The position numbers were made by a program, and so were the translations under genes. From an uncultured Cyclobacteriaceae bacterium (GTDB lineage: Bacteria > Bacteroidota > Bacteroidia > Cytophagales > Cyclobacteriaceae), in NCBI GenBank assembly GCA_943788235.1, contig CALSPM010000003.1, positions 186,001-250,000 on the forward strand: a DNA stretch of 64,000 bases, given 5' to 3'. Below, in pieces: positions 8,332 to 19,570 of this stretch. A model generated the notes under the pieces. It searched no databases, was not told the DNA's origin, and was given only the letters and a program-made list of their open reading frames with translations. Positions within the stretch are counted from its first letter, which is position 1. Every line of letters starts with the position of its first letter.

Positions 8332-9030
8332 ATGGGAAAATTGACAAAAAATCAAAAAAAGGCTTTGGAACTATATGATCCAACCAAGACTTATACGATC
8401 AAGGAGGCCTCCGAAATTGTAAAAAAGATCGCTTTCAGTAAATTCGATAATTCCGTCGATCTAGATATAAGGTTGGGCGTTGACCCGAAAAAAGCTGATC
8501 AAATGGTAAGAGGGGTAGTGACTTTGCCCAACGGTGTGGGTAAAGAAGTCAAAGTACTTGTACTCTGTACGCCAGATAAAGAAGATGAAGCAAAGGCAGC
8601 CGGCGCTGATTATGTAGGTCTAGATGAGTACATTAAAAAAATTGAAGGAGGCTGGACAGATGTAGATGTAATCATCACTATGCCAACAGTGATGGCAAAG
8701 GTAGGACGTCTGGGAAGAGTTTTAGGACCTAGAAGCTTAATGCCAAATCCAAAGTCAGGTACGGTAACGATGGAAGTAGGCAAAGCGGTGACAGAAGTCA
8801 AGGCAGGAAAAATAGATTTTAAAGTTGACAAAACAGGAATTATCCACGCCAGTATAGGTAAGGTGTCTTTTGAAGCAGAGAAAATTAGTGAAAACGCACT
8901 TGAGATGCTCAATATGATCTCGAAGTTAAAGCCAGCGTCAGCAAAGGGGACTTATTTTCGTTCAATTTCACTCTCTTCTACAATGGGTAGCGGGATAAGT
9001 ATTGATAAAAGCATAATAGCAAGTACTTAA
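8332..9030 (+). CDS. rplA: Ribosomal protein uL1
   Basis: L1 of the E-site stalk, also a likely translational repressor of the rplK-rplA messenger. The 232-residue protein shows [19 protein letters not shown], the [19 protein letters not shown] signature and the [20 protein letters not shown] strand. Its stop is one base before the rplJ start. Confidence 0.98.
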   Translation: MGKLTKNQKKALELYDPTKTYTIKEASEIVKKIAFSKFDNSVDLDIRLGVDPKKADQMVRGVVTLPNGVGKEVKVLVLCTPDKEDEAKAAGADYVGLDEYIKKIEGGWTDVDVIITMPTVMAKVGRLGRVLGPRSLMPNPKSGTVTMEVGKAVTEVKAGKIDFKVDKTGIIHASIGKVSFEAEKISENALEMLNMISKLKPASAKGTYFRSISLSSTMGSGISIDKSIIAST

Positions 9031-9031
9031 T

Positions 9032-9559
9032 ATGACACGTAACGATAAAGGTCAGCTAATTATAGATTTGACCGAAAAATTTAAAGATAACAATCACTTT
9101 TATATTACAGATACCTCTGGGCTAAGTGTTGCCGAAATCAATAAGTTTAGAGGAATGTGCTACAAGGAAGGGGTTGAGTATAAAGTTTTCAAAAACACGT
9201 TCATAAAACGTGCGCTTGATAACTTGGATACGGATTACTCATCTATGCAGGCAACTCTTAAGGGGTTTTCTGGGGTGATGTTTGTAAAAGAAAACGGGAA
9301 AGCCCCGGCAAAAATCATCCAAAAATATCGGAAGGAAGATGCAGACGGCAGACCCTATTTTAAAGCGGCTTCCATTAATACAGATATATTCATTGGTGAA
9401 GATCAACTGGTTACGCTTAGCGTTTTGAAATCAAAAACAGAGCTTATTGGGGAAGTCATCACATTGTTACAATCTCCAGCAACAAATGTTCTTTCTGCTT
9501 TACAGAGTGGGGGTGGCAAATTAGCTGGAATAATGAAGACATTATCTGAAAGACAATAA
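9032..9559 (+). CDS. rplJ: Ribosomal protein uL10
   Basis: L10 anchors L7/L12 dimers. The 175-residue protein has the N-terminal rRNA-binding domain (FYITDTSGLSVAEINKFRG and KVFKNTFIKRAL) and a C-terminal helix region that holds L12. It lies one base after rplA and 29 bases before rplL. Confidence 0.97.
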   Translation: MTRNDKGQLIIDLTEKFKDNNHFYITDTSGLSVAEINKFRGMCYKEGVEYKVFKNTFIKRALDNLDTDYSSMQATLKGFSGVMFVKENGKAPAKIIQKYRKEDADGRPYFKAASINTDIFIGEDQLVTLSVLKSKTELIGEVITLLQSPATNVLSALQSGGGKLAGIMKTLSERQ

Positions 9560-9588
9560 ATAATTTATCAATAAATTAACTAATTAAA

Positions 9589-9963
9589 ATGGCGGATTTA
9601 AAAGAATTTGCGGAACAGCTTGTCAATCTTACAGTAAAAGAGGTAAGCGAGTTAGCAACAATCCTTAAGGATGAATATGGTATAGAACCAGCAGCAGCTG
9701 CTGCTCCAGCAATGGCAGCAGGTTCCGGTGGCGGAGAGGCTGCTGAAGAAAAGTCAGCTTTCGATGTGATATTGAAAGCACCAGGGGGTGCCAAATTGGC
9801 AATCGTGAAGCTGGTGAAAGAATTGACAGGATTAGGTCTAAAAGAGGCTAAAGATCTTGTGGATTCTGCTCCAAAGGCGGTAAAAGAAGGTCTTGCTAAA
9901 GAAGAGGCCGAAGGTCTCAAAAAGCAACTGGAAGAAGCTGGAGCGGAAGTAGAATTAAAGTAA
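9589..9963 (+). CDS. rplL: Ribosomal protein bL12 (L7/L12)
   Basis: L12 recruits translational GTPases. N-terminal dimerisation domain [19 protein letters not shown], Ala/Gly-rich hinge ([15 protein letters not shown]), and C-terminal domain with [19 protein letters not shown] and [19 protein letters not shown]. 124 residues, normal. A hairpin follows before rpoB. Confidence 0.98.
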   Translation: MADLKEFAEQLVNLTVKEVSELATILKDEYGIEPAAAAAPAMAAGSGGGEAAEEKSAFDVILKAPGGAKLAIVKLVKELTGLGLKEAKDLVDSAPKAVKEGLAKEEAEGLKKQLEEAGAEVELK

Positions 9964-9986
9964 GTTCTACATAAAATCTCGGAAGT

Positions 9987-10016
9987 AGGCCTGGCCATTT
10001 GGTCAGGTCTTTTCCT
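9987..10016 (+). terminator. Attenuator-like hairpin between rplL and rpoB
   Basis: CCTGGCC (9990-9996), loop ATTT, GGTCAGG (10001-10007), extended by AGG/TCT pairs to about ten base pairs, then TTTT. It is likely a partial terminator that lowers rpoBC transcription relative to the ribosomal genes. Confidence 0.55.
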
Positions 10017-10073
10017 GTTTGTACATAGGTACGACGAAATTGTAATGTAGTTTAACAATAACCTGTTTAATCC

Positions 10074-13000
10074 TTGGCTACCAAAAAAATAAATAAGAGA
10101 ATAAATTTCTCATCTATTAAGTCTGTGATAGATTATCCCGACTTTCTGGACGTACAACTCAAATCATTTGTTGACTTTTTTCAGTTAGACACTCCGACTG
10201 AGTTAAGGGATTCCGAAGGCCTTTATAAGGTTTTTATGGAGAATTTCCCCATCTCTGATTCGCGAGATAATTTCAAACTAGAATTTATTGACTATACTGT
10301 AGATCCCCCCCGATATTCGATACAGGAATCGATTGAGAGGGGATTGACGTATTCAGTACCCTTAAAAGCCAAGTTGAGATTACTTTGCAACGACTCAGAA
10401 AACGAAGAGTTTGAGACCATTGAGCAAGAGGTGTTCTTAGGGAATATCCCGTACATGACCGATAAGGGCTCTTTTGTCATCAACGGGGCAGAGAGGGTCA
10501 TCGTTTCCCAACTACACAGGTCGCCTGGAGTGTTTTTTGCCCAAAGTAAACACACAAATGGTACGTTGCTTTATTCGGCCAGAATTATTCCTTTTAAAGG
10601 TTCATGGATAGAATTTGCAACAGATGTAAATAATGTCATGTATGCGTACATTGATAGGAAGAAAAAGTTTCCAATCACTACTTTACTCAGATCAATTGGG
10701 TACGGTACTGACAAAGACATACTAGATTTATTTGGATTATCGGAAGAGGTTGAGGCTACACAAAAAGCACTTAAAAAAGTCATCGATCGTCGACTAGCAG
10801 CAAGAGTATTGCGTACTTGGATTGAAGATTTTGTTGATGAAGATACAGGAGAAGTAGTCTCTATTGATCGAAATGAGGTAGTTCTTGAGCGGGATAGTGT
10901 GTTGAAGGATGAAGACATACAAACCATTCTTGACTCAGGAAGTAAGTCCATTATTCTCCATCGCAAAGAGGTGAATGTTACCGATTATTCTATTATTTAC
11001 AACACTCTTCAAAAAGATCAATCTAATTCTGAAAAGGAAGCTGTTGAGACCATTTATCGTCAATTAAGAAATACCGAAGCTCCTGACGAGCAGACGGCAC
11101 GAGATATTATTCAAAATCTATTTTTCAGTGAGAAAAGATATGATTTGGGAGAAGTAGGTAGATATAGAATTAATAAAAAGTTAGGACTCTCAACAGGCTA
11201 TGATAAGCGTGTTTTGACGAGCGAAGATATTATTCTCATCATTAAGTATTTAATTGGTTTGATCAACAGCAAGACCCTTGTTGATGATATTGATCACTTA
11301 AGTAATAGAAGAGTAAGAACGGTTGGTGAGCAACTTTATGCGCAATTTGGCGTGGGCTTGTCAAGAATGGCAAGAACCATTAGGGAGCGGATGAATGTAC
11401 GGGATAACGAGGATTTCAAACCTGTCGATCTGATTAACGCCAGGACTTTATCTTCGGTAATCAACTCCTTTTTTGGAACTAATCAACTGTCTCAGTTCAT
11501 GGATCAAACCAATCCATTGGCAGAGGTTACCCATAAAAGAAGAATGTCTGCACTAGGACCTGGTGGTCTTTCGAGAGAAAGAGCTGGATTTGAAGTGAGA
11601 GATGTCCATTATACACATTATGGTCGATTGTGTACAATTGAAACTCCTGAAGGGCCGAATATTGGTTTGATCTCTTCCTTGTGTGTACATGCTAAGGTGA
11701 ATCAGATGGGCTTTATTGAGACACCCTATCGAGAGGTAGAAGAGGGAAAAGTGGACATGTCCGGGAACGTTAGGTATTTGACAGCAGAGGAAGAAGATAC
11801 ATTCAACATTGCACAGGCTAATGCACCATTGAGCGATGAGGGCAAATTCTTAAATGATAAGGTAAAGGCAAGGTTCGAGGGTGATTTTCCGGTCGTCGAA
11901 CCGAAAGATTTAACCTACATGGATGTAGCTCCAAACCAAATTGTATCGGTGGCCGCTTCCATGATTCCTTTTCTTGAGCACGATGATGCCAACAGGGCAT
12001 TAATGGGGTCTAACATGCAGCGACAAGCAGTTCCGCTTTTAATCCCTGAAGCACCCATTGTAGGTACAGGTTTGGAGAGTAGGGTAGCTTTAGATTCGCG
12101 CTCCTTGATTTTGGCAGAGGCCGATGGTATTGTAGAATATGTGGATGCAAAGATGATCACCGTAAAATACGATCAGGATGAAAATGAAAAAATCTTGTCT
12201 TTTGACAAAGACACTGCGACTTATGAGTTAATAAAATTTCGTAGAACCAATCAAGATACCTCAGTCAATCTTAAGCCCATAGTGCTGAAAGGTGAGAGGG
12301 TGTCTAAAGGACAACCTCTTTGTCAGGGGTTTGCTACCGAGCAAGGAGAGCTTGCGCTGGGCCGTAATCTTAAGGTAGCTTACATGCCATGGCAAGGTTA
12401 TAATTTTGAAGATGCAATCGTTATTTCAGATCGTGTGGTTCGCGAAGATGTCTTTACTTCTATACATATTGATTCGTTTGAACTCGAGGTCAGGGATACT
12501 AAAAGGGGGTTAGAAGAATTGACTTCAGAAATCCCTAATGTAAGTGAAGAGGCTGTAAAGAATTTAGATGAAGATGGGATAATACGCATAGGTGCGGAGA
12601 TCACGGAAGGGGATATTATGATTGGTAAGATTACTCCAAAGGGGGAATCGGATCCAACCCCTGAAGAGAAATTATTAAGAGCCATTTTTGGAGATAAAGC
12701 AGGTGATGTAAAAGATGCTTCTTTAAAGGCAAAACCTTCATTAACGGGAGTAGTTATTGAAACCAAGCTATTTGCTCGCCCTAAAAAGGATAAGGATCTC
12801 AGGGCAAGAACGAAAAAGGCGGTAGAGGTGCTCAAAGGAAAATACGGTGCTGAGTTGACTGAAGTTAGAAACCAAATGGTGGATAAACTTGTCACATTGT
12901 TGGAGGGTAAGACATGTCAGGGAATCAATCACAAGTTTGGTGAACCAGTAATGTCAAAAGGAGCTAAATTTTCGAGAAAGAATATAGAAGAGAATTTATT

Positions 13001-13946
13001 CCCCGCCAAAAACATTTTCAGAGATGAAAGTACGTATTCTGTTCCCGAAGAGTCCAATCTTATAAGTGACTTAGCCCATGAAGGATGGGTGAAGGATGGT
13101 GAGACAAATGAATTAATATTCAGTTTGATCAAGCGATATATTATAAAGAGGAATGAATTTACGGGTCTGTTTAAACGAGAAAGATTTACCTATGAAGTGG
13201 GAGATGAACTTCCTGCAGGGATTATGAAGCTAGCTAAAGTTTATATAGCCAAAAAGCGTAAACTCAAAGTAGGAGATAAGATGGCGGGTCGCCATGGTAA
13301 TAAAGGTGTTGTAGCTAAAATTGTTCGCGATGAAGACATGCCTTTTATGGAAGATGGTACACCTATGGATATTGTTTTGAATCCTCTAGGAGTCCCTTCC
13401 CGTATGAACATTGGCCAAATATATGAAACCGTTCTGGCATGGGCAGGAAAGAAGCTAGATAGAACTTATGCGACACCTATTTTTGATGGAGCGTCTGAGG
13501 AGCAAGTTCAAAATGAATTGAAAGAAGCGGGATTACCCTCTTTCGGGCGGACGTACCTTTATGATGGACTGACGGGTGAAAAGTTTGATCAACCAGTGAC
13601 GGTGGGTATTGCATATATGTTGAAATTGGGGCATTTGGTGGATGATAAAATGCACGCTAGATCGATCGGGCCTTATTCATTGATTACCCAACAGCCTTTA
13701 GGTGGTAAAGCTCAATTTGGAGGTCAAAGATTTGGAGAAATGGAAGTTTGGGCGCTTCAGGCTTTTGGTGCAGCGCACGTACTTCAGGAAATTCTCACGA
13801 TCAAGTCGGATGATGTTATCGGAAGAGCAAAGGCGTACGAAGCCATTGTTAAAGGGGAGAACATGGTAAAGCCGAACATACCGGAATCATTCAATGTTTT
13901 GGTTCATGAATTAAGAGGTTTGGCTCTTGAAATTACATTAGATTAA
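10074..13946 (+). CDS. rpoB: RNA polymerase beta subunit
   Basis: The 1290-residue beta subunit is intact. It starts at TTG 10074; an in-frame stop (TAA, 10068-10070) lies just upstream and the next in-frame ATG is far inside the conserved N-terminus, so TTG is very likely the true start. The rifampicin region reads [15 protein letters not shown] then [14 protein letters not shown], with Asp, His and Ser in the wild-type positions, so the sequence gives no sign of resistance. Later motifs: [33 protein letters not shown], and the C-terminal [18 protein letters not shown]. Confidence 0.98.
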   Translation: MATKKINKRINFSSIKSVIDYPDFLDVQLKSFVDFFQLDTPTELRDSEGLYKVFMENFPISDSRDNFKLEFIDYTVDPPRYSIQESIERGLTYSVPLKAKLRLLCNDSENEEFETIEQEVFLGNIPYMTDKGSFVINGAERVIVSQLHRSPGVFFAQSKHTNGTLLYSARIIPFKGSWIEFATDVNNVMYAYIDRKKKFPITTLLRSIGYGTDKDILDLFGLSEEVEATQKALKKVIDRRLAARVLRTWIEDFVDEDTGEVVSIDRNEVVLERDSVLKDEDIQTILDSGSKSIILHRKEVNVTDYSIIYNTLQKDQSNSEKEAVETIYRQLRNTEAPDEQTARDIIQNLFFSEKRYDLGEVGRYRINKKLGLSTGYDKRVLTSEDIILIIKYLIGLINSKTLVDDIDHLSNRRVRTVGEQLYAQFGVGLSRMARTIRERMNVRDNEDFKPVDLINARTLSSVINSFFGTNQLSQFMDQTNPLAEVTHKRRMSALGPGGLSRERAGFEVRDVHYTHYGRLCTIETPEGPNIGLISSLCVHAKVNQMGFIETPYREVEEGKVDMSGNVRYLTAEEEDTFNIAQANAPLSDEGKFLNDKVKARFEGDFPVVEPKDLTYMDVAPNQIVSVAASMIPFLEHDDANRALMGSNMQRQAVPLLIPEAPIVGTGLESRVALDSRSLILAEADGIVEYVDAKMITVKYDQDENEKILSFDKDTATYELIKFRRTNQDTSVNLKPIVLKGERVSKGQPLCQGFATEQGELALGRNLKVAYMPWQGYNFEDAIVISDRVVREDVFTSIHIDSFELEVRDTKRGLEELTSEIPNVSEEAVKNLDEDGIIRIGAEITEGDIMIGKITPKGESDPTPEEKLLRAIFGDKAGDVKDASLKAKPSLTGVVIETKLFARPKKDKDLRARTKKAVEVLKGKYGAELTEVRNQMVDKLVTLLEGKTCQGINHKFGEPVMSKGAKFSRKNIEENLFPAKNIFRDESTYSVPEESNLISDLAHEGWVKDGETNELIFSLIKRYIIKRNEFTGLFKRERFTYEVGDELPAGIMKLAKVYIAKKRKLKVGDKMAGRHGNKGVVAKIVRDEDMPFMEDGTPMDIVLNPLGVPSRMNIGQIYETVLAWAGKKLDRTYATPIFDGASEEQVQNELKEAGLPSFGRTYLYDGLTGEKFDQPVTVGIAYMLKLGHLVDDKMHARSIGPYSLITQQPLGGKAQFGGQRFGEMEVWALQAFGAAHVLQEILTIKSDDVIGRAKAYEAIVKGENMVKPNIPESFNVLVHELRGLALEITLD

Positions 13947-13983
13947 ATAGTTATCGCTTATTTAAGTTTAGAAAAGATAAATT

Positions 13984-16900
13984 ATGGCATTCAGAAAAAA
14001 TAAAAAACTGACACTTGACTTTTCAAGGGTGACCATTAGTCTGGCATCACCCGAATCCATCCTAGAGGAATCTAATGGAGAAGTAACTCAGCCGGAAACC
14101 ATTAATTATAGGACTTACAAACCAGAAATGGGAGGTTTGTTTTGTGAGCGTATTTTTGGTCCTGTTAAGGATTGGGAATGCCATTGTGGAAAATATAAGA
14201 GGATAAGATATAAAGGAATTATATGTGATAGATGTGGGGTTGAAGTTACCGAAAAGAAGGTAAGAAGAGAGCGAATGGGGCACATTGAATTGGTTGTCCC
14301 TGTAGCCCATATTTGGTATTTCAGATCATTGCCTAACAAGATAGGCTACTTATTAGGAATGCCATCTAAAAAATTGGATACGATCATTTACTACGAACGC
14401 TATGTTGTTATCCAGCCCGGAGCAAAGGAAGAAGAAGGAATAAATAAGCTTGATTTCCTAACTGAGGATGAATATTTAGATATTCTCGATAAGTTGCCCA
14501 GAGAAAATCAGCTGTTGCCTGATGATGACCCGCAAAAATTCATTGCAAAAATGGGTGCTGAGGCTTTAGAAATGTTACTTTCCCGGATTGAATTAGATGA
14601 TTTATCCTATCAATTAAGACATCAAGCGGCTACAGATACTTCTCAGCAGCGCAAGGCGGAAGCATTAAAGAGACTCAAAGTAGTTGAGGCTTTCAGAGAA
14701 GCTAAAACTAGGATCGAAAACAGACCGGAATGGATGATCATTAAAATGGTTCCTGTAATACCGCCTGAATTAAGACCCCTTGTTCCTTTGGACGGAGGAC
14801 GCTTTGCGACTTCAGATTTGAACGATCTTTATAGGCGTGTAATTATCCGAAACAATAGACTCAAAAGGTTGATTGATATCAAGGCACCGGAAGTAATACT
14901 GCGTAATGAAAAGCGAATGCTTCAGGAAGCAGTAGATTCTTTATTTGATAACTCTCGTAAAGTGAATGCGGTTCGTTCAGATGGAAATCGTGCGCTCAAG
15001 TCATTGAGTGATATGCTTAAGGGAAACAAGGGCGGTTTCGTCAAAATTTATTAGGAAAAAGAGTAGATTATTCTGGTCGATCAGTGATTGTGGTAGGTCC
15101 AGAATTAAAAATGCACGAATGTGGATTGCCTAAGAACATGGCCGCTGAGCTTTTCAAGCCTTTTGTGATCCGAAAGTTGATTGAAAGAGGGATCGTAAAA
15201 ACAGTAAAATCAGCTAAGAAGATTGTTGATAGAAAAGATCCAGTTGTTTGGGATATACTTGAAAACGTATTAAAAGGACATCCCGTTCTTTTAAATAGGG
15301 CTCCAACCTTACACAGATTAGGTATACAAGCCTTTCAGCCAAAGCTAATTGAGGGCAAAGCCATACAATTACATCCATTGGTTTGTACCGCATTCAATGC
15401 CGATTTTGATGGAGATCAGATGGCGGTGCACGTTCCATTGGGACAAGAGGCTATTTTGGAAGCTTCACTTTTGATGCTTTCCTCACACAACATTCTCAAT
15501 CCAGCTAATGGTGCGCCGATAGCCGTGCCATCTCAGGATATGGTCCTTGGTCTTTACTATGTTACCAAGGGTAGAAAAAGTACCCCTGAAGAAGTGGTAA
15601 AAGGTGAGGGTATGATTTTCTATAATTCTCAGGAAGTGATCATTGCCTTAAATGAGGGAGTAATTTCAAAGCATGCGCATATAAAAGTAAGAACCCATAT
15701 AAAAGTTGGAGAAGGATTAGAAGAAAAATTAGTGGAGACCGTTGCGGGAAGGGTACTCTTTAATGAATTTGTCCCCAAAGAAGTAGGCTATATCGATGAG
15801 TTGCTTACTAAGAAAAAGCTTCAAAATATTATTTCTAGGGTCTTTAAGATTGTAGGGATGGCAGCAACCGCTGTTTTTCTAGATGATATCAAGTCATTGG
15901 GTTTCCAAATGGCTTATACTGGTGGTCTGTCTATGGGATTAGGTGATATCAATATCCCGGCAACTAAACCGCAAATGGTAGCAGATGCGAAAGAAGAAGT
16001 AGACAGCGTCTGGAACAATTATTTGATGGGTTTGATTACTGATAATGAGCGCTACAATCAAGTGATCGATATATGGACGAGAACCAATACACAATTGACC
16101 TCAACGCTAATGAAGCAATTAGAGGAAGATGATCAAGGTTTTAATTCTATATATATGATGATGCACTCAGGTGCAAGGGGATCTCGTGAGCAAATTAGAC
16201 AATTGGGAGGAATGAGAGGTTTGATGGCTAAGCCTCAAAAAAACCTAGCAGGTTCTGTCGGTGGAATCATTGAAAATCCAATACTTTCTAACTTTAAAGA
16301 GGGTTTAGATGTTCTTGAGTATTTTATTTCAACGCATGGTGCTCGAAAGGGCTTGGCCGATACTGCATTGAAAACGGCAGATGCTGGATATCTTACAAGA
16401 AGGTTAGTTGATGTATCACAAGATGTCGTTGTAAATGAACCTGATTGTGGTACCTTGAGAGGATTGGTTGTTCGCTCCTTGAAGGATAATGAAGATATCG
16501 TTGAATCATTATCAGAACGAATATTGGGTCGCGTATCCGTACATGATATTTATCATCCAATCACGGAAGAAATGATTCTTGAATCAGGTAATGAGATTAC
16601 CGAAGAGATTACTGAGATCATAGAAGCCACAAGTATTGATGAGGTTGAAATACGTTCTGTATTGACATGTGAGGCAAAAAGAGGAGTTTGTTCGAAGTGT
16701 TATGGTCGCAGCCTGTCAGCAGGAAGAATGTCTCATTTAGGCGAAGCTGTGGGCGTAATTGCGGCTCAGTCTATTGGTGAGCCAGGGACTCAGTTAACCT
16801 TGAGGACTTTTCACGTTGGAGGTACGGCGTCGAATATTGCTGTAGATGCTACTGTTCTTTCAAAGTTTGATGGGATCGTTGAGTTCGATGAATTAAGAAC

Positions 16901-18293
16901 TGTAAACAGCACAGATGATGAAGGAAATTCGATTCAAGTGGTCATGGGAAGATCAGGTGAATTAAGAATAATAGATGCTAAAAAGTCAAAAATATTGATG
17001 AGTAACCACGTACCTTATGGCGCCATTCTTAAAGTTATAAATGGTCAAAAGGTAAGTAATGGGGATGAGCTTTGTTTTTGGGATCCCTACAATGCTGTGA
17101 TCATGTCTGAATTTGATGGTAAGGTCACTTTTGAGGCTATCATTGAAGGAGTTACTTTCAAAGAAGAGTCCGATGAGCAAACGGGACACAGAGAAAAGGT
17201 CATTATTGACACTAAGGACAAAGCAAAAAATCCAGCCATCATTATTAAGTCGGGAGATACCGAGAAGGGATACAATATTCCGGTAGGTGCCCACCTTTCG
17301 GTGGACAAAGATGCAACAATCAAGGCAGGTCAAGTGCTGGCTAAAATACCTCGAAATACAGGTAAGTCTAGAGACATTACCGGAGGTTTACCACGAGTTA
17401 CAGAGCTTTTTGAAGCAAGAAATCCTTCAAATCCCGCCGTTGTCTCAGAAATCGATGGTGTTGTGACTTATGGTGGGATAAAAAGAGGAAACAGAGAAGT
17501 GTTTATTGAATCGAAAGATGGTATCAAAAAACGCTATTTAGTACCGCTATCTAAGCATTTCTTGGTTCAAGATAATGACTTTATTAAGGCAGGAGAGGCC
17601 TTGTCTGACGGATCGATCACCCCAGCAGATATATTATCTATTCAAGGACCTACGGCAGTACAAGAGTATTTGGTAAACGAAATACAAGAAGTTTATCGAT
17701 TGCAAGGAGTTCAAATTAATGACAAGCATATCGAAACGATTGTGCGCCAAATGATGCAGAAAGTAATCATCATAGATGCCGGTGATACTTCGTTCCTGAC
17801 CAACCAATCTGTCGATAGGTTGAGTTTTATGGAAGAAAATGATCAAATTCTTGATAAAAAAGTAGTGGTTGATCCGGGAGGTTCTGATACGGTTAAGGCT
17901 GGACAGATCATTTCTAGTCGAACGTTGCGGGATGAAAATTCTAATTTAAGGAGGAGAGATGTTAAAATTATCTCGGTAAGAAACGCCTCAGCGGCAGTTT
18001 CTAGACCTATCCTTCAGGGAATTACGCAGGCGTCCTTAGGCACCAGAAGCTTTATATCAGCAGCGTCCTTTCAGGAGACGACTAAGGTCTTGAGTGAAGC
18101 AGCTATTAAAGGAAAGCGAGATGGACTTGAGGGCTTGAAGGAAAATGTGATTGTAGGTCATTTGATTCCTGCTGGAACGGGGGTCAAGAGATTCCATGAA
18201 AACTTTGTGGCCAATAAAGAAGAGTTTGATAAGATGACACTGGCGAGAGAAGAGTTCTCTAAACCAAAGGAAACGCCTTTAACTGAAGTCTAG
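13984..18293 (+). CDS. rpoC: RNA polymerase beta-prime subunit, interrupted by a -1 indel
   Basis: The first frame (13984-15054) carries the zinc ribbon [20 protein letters not shown] and the lid/rudder region. After SDMLKGN the family continues in the frame one base back ([20 protein letters not shown]), which joins the second frame to the stop at 18291-18293. One missing A in the run near 15021-15026 explains it; restoring it gives about 1436 residues, normal for the phylum. The catalytic NADFDGDQ motif (about 15400) and the second zinc site ([13 protein letters not shown]) lie in the second part. Most likely a homopolymer sequencing error, since the gene is essential. The next gene begins on the very next base. 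Confidence 0.96.
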
Positions 18294-18611
18294 ATGGATA
18301 AAACAGAGGAGGTTAATAAAAATTTGAATATAGAGTTATCAGAAGAAATTGCTGAAGGGGTTTATGCCAACTTAGCTATGATTGCGCATTCGAGCAGTGA
18401 GTTCGTTATCGATTACATACGATTGATGCCGGGTGTGCCGAAGGCGAAAGTAAAGGCACGTATTGTAATTACACCAGAGCATGCAAAAAGGCTCTTACAT
18501 GCACTGGAGGAAAATATCCAAAAGTATGAAAAGACTTTTGGAGAAATAAAAAAGAATGAACAATCACCCAAGTTTCCAATTAATTTTGGAGGTACAATAG
18601 GTGAAGCATGA
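18294..18611 (+). CDS. DUF3467 domain protein
   Basis: A 105-residue protein beginning immediately after the rpoC stop, a position conserved across Bacteroidota. It has the DUF3467 core LSEEIAEGVYANLAMIAHSS, then EFVIDYIRLMPGVPKAKVKAR and TPEHAKRLLHALEENIQKYE. Function is unknown; no membrane segment or signal. Linkage to rpoC suggests a role near transcription or simply shared expression. Confidence 0.9.
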   Translation: MDKTEEVNKNLNIELSEEIAEGVYANLAMIAHSSSEFVIDYIRLMPGVPKAKVKARIVITPEHAKRLLHALEENIQKYEKTFGEIKKNEQSPKFPINFGGTIGEA

Positions 18612-18631
18612 TTATTTATGCGGAATGCATA

Positions 18632-18662
18632 TTGAGATATTGAATGTTTCTCACTATCTTTG
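18632..18662 (+). promoter_or_regulatory. Bacteroidota promoter for rpsL-rpsG-fusA-rpsJ
   Basis: TTG at 18632-18634, 20 bases, TATCTTTG at 18655-18662. Forty bases upstream of rpsL. This separates the str unit from the rpoBC transcript. Confidence 0.7.
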
Positions 18663-18701
18663 CGATCCCAAATTTGAGGATTTTTAGAAAAAACAAGATA
18701 A

Positions 18702-19082
18702 ATGCCGACAATACAGCAGTTAGTAAGGAAAGGAAGAAAAAAGTTAACTTCCAAATCAAAGTCTCCCGCATTAGACTCATGTCCCCAGCGGAGAGGTGTG
18801 TGTACACGTGTATACACAACGACACCTAAAAAGCCTAACTCAGCGATGAGAAAGGTGGCTAGGGTTCGATTGACCAATGGTAGAGAAGTCAATGCATATA
18901 TTGGAGGAGAAGGCCACAATCTGCAGGAACACTCAATTGTATTGATTCGTGGTGGAAGGGTAAAAGATCTCCCAGGTGTTCGTTACCATATCGTCCGTGG
19001 TGCATTAGACACCGCTGGAGTAAGCGGAAGGTTGCAAAGAAGATCAAAGTATGGTGCTAAAAGGCCGAAGGTCAAAAAATAA
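18702..19082 (+). CDS. rpsL: Ribosomal protein uS12
   Basis: S12 monitors decoding. The 126-residue protein has [20 protein letters not shown] and [20 protein letters not shown]. Lys43 and the Lys of RVKDLPG are the usual residues at the streptomycin-resistance positions, so the sequence is of the sensitive type. First gene of the str unit. Confidence 0.98.
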   Translation: MPTIQQLVRKGRKKLTSKSKSPALDSCPQRRGVCTRVYTTTPKKPNSAMRKVARVRLTNGREVNAYIGGEGHNLQEHSIVLIRGGRVKDLPGVRYHIVRGALDTAGVSGRLQRRSKYGAKRPKVKK

Positions 19083-19091
19083 GTAAGAAAA

Positions 19092-19559
19092 ATGAGAAAA
19101 TCTAAGCCAAAGAAGCGATACATCTTACCAGATCCAATTTATGGAGACACCTTGGTGACGAAGTTTGTAAATTATCTCATGGTAGATGGTAAAAAAAGCC
19201 TTTCCTATTGCATTTTTTATGATGCCATAAAAATAGTAGAAGAAAAAACGAGTGAGAACGGAATTGAGATCTGGAAGTCGGCTCTCAAGACTGTTATGCC
19301 CGCTGTCGAAGTAAAAAGTAGAAGAGTTGGAGGAGCTACCTTTCAAGTGCCTATCGAGGTAAGACCCGAAAGAAAAACTTCATTGGGGATCAAATGGATG
19401 ATCAAGTACTCTCGATTAAGAGGAGAAAAAACAATGAAGGAACGTCTTGCAGGTGAAATCATAGCCGCTTCAAAAGGTGAAGGGGCATCAGTCAAGAAGA
19501 AAGATGATACCCACAGAATGGCAGAAGCTAATAAAGCTTTTTCTCACTTCAGATTTTAA
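19092..19559 (+). CDS. rpsG: Ribosomal protein uS7
   Basis: S7 nucleates the 30S head. 155 residues, starting MRKSKPKKRYILPDPIYGDT, with VKSRRVGGATFQVPIEVRP and the C-terminal DDTHRMAEANKAFSHFRF. It lies nine bases after rpsL and eleven before fusA. Confidence 0.98.
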   Translation: MRKSKPKKRYILPDPIYGDTLVTKFVNYLMVDGKKSLSYCIFYDAIKIVEEKTSENGIEIWKSALKTVMPAVEVKSRRVGGATFQVPIEVRPERKTSLGIKWMIKYSRLRGEKTMKERLAGEIIAASKGEGASVKKKDDTHRMAEANKAFSHFRF

Positions 19560-19570
19560 ATTAAGTTCTT

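Noticed and set aside
15020-15090. Naturally split rpoC with separate second gene
   Set aside because: The second frame has no start codon with ribosome site near the break and the missing base is in an A run, so a sequencing deletion is more likely.
18644-18829. Small ORF overlapping rpsL
   Set aside because: Shadow of the rpsL coding sequence in another frame.
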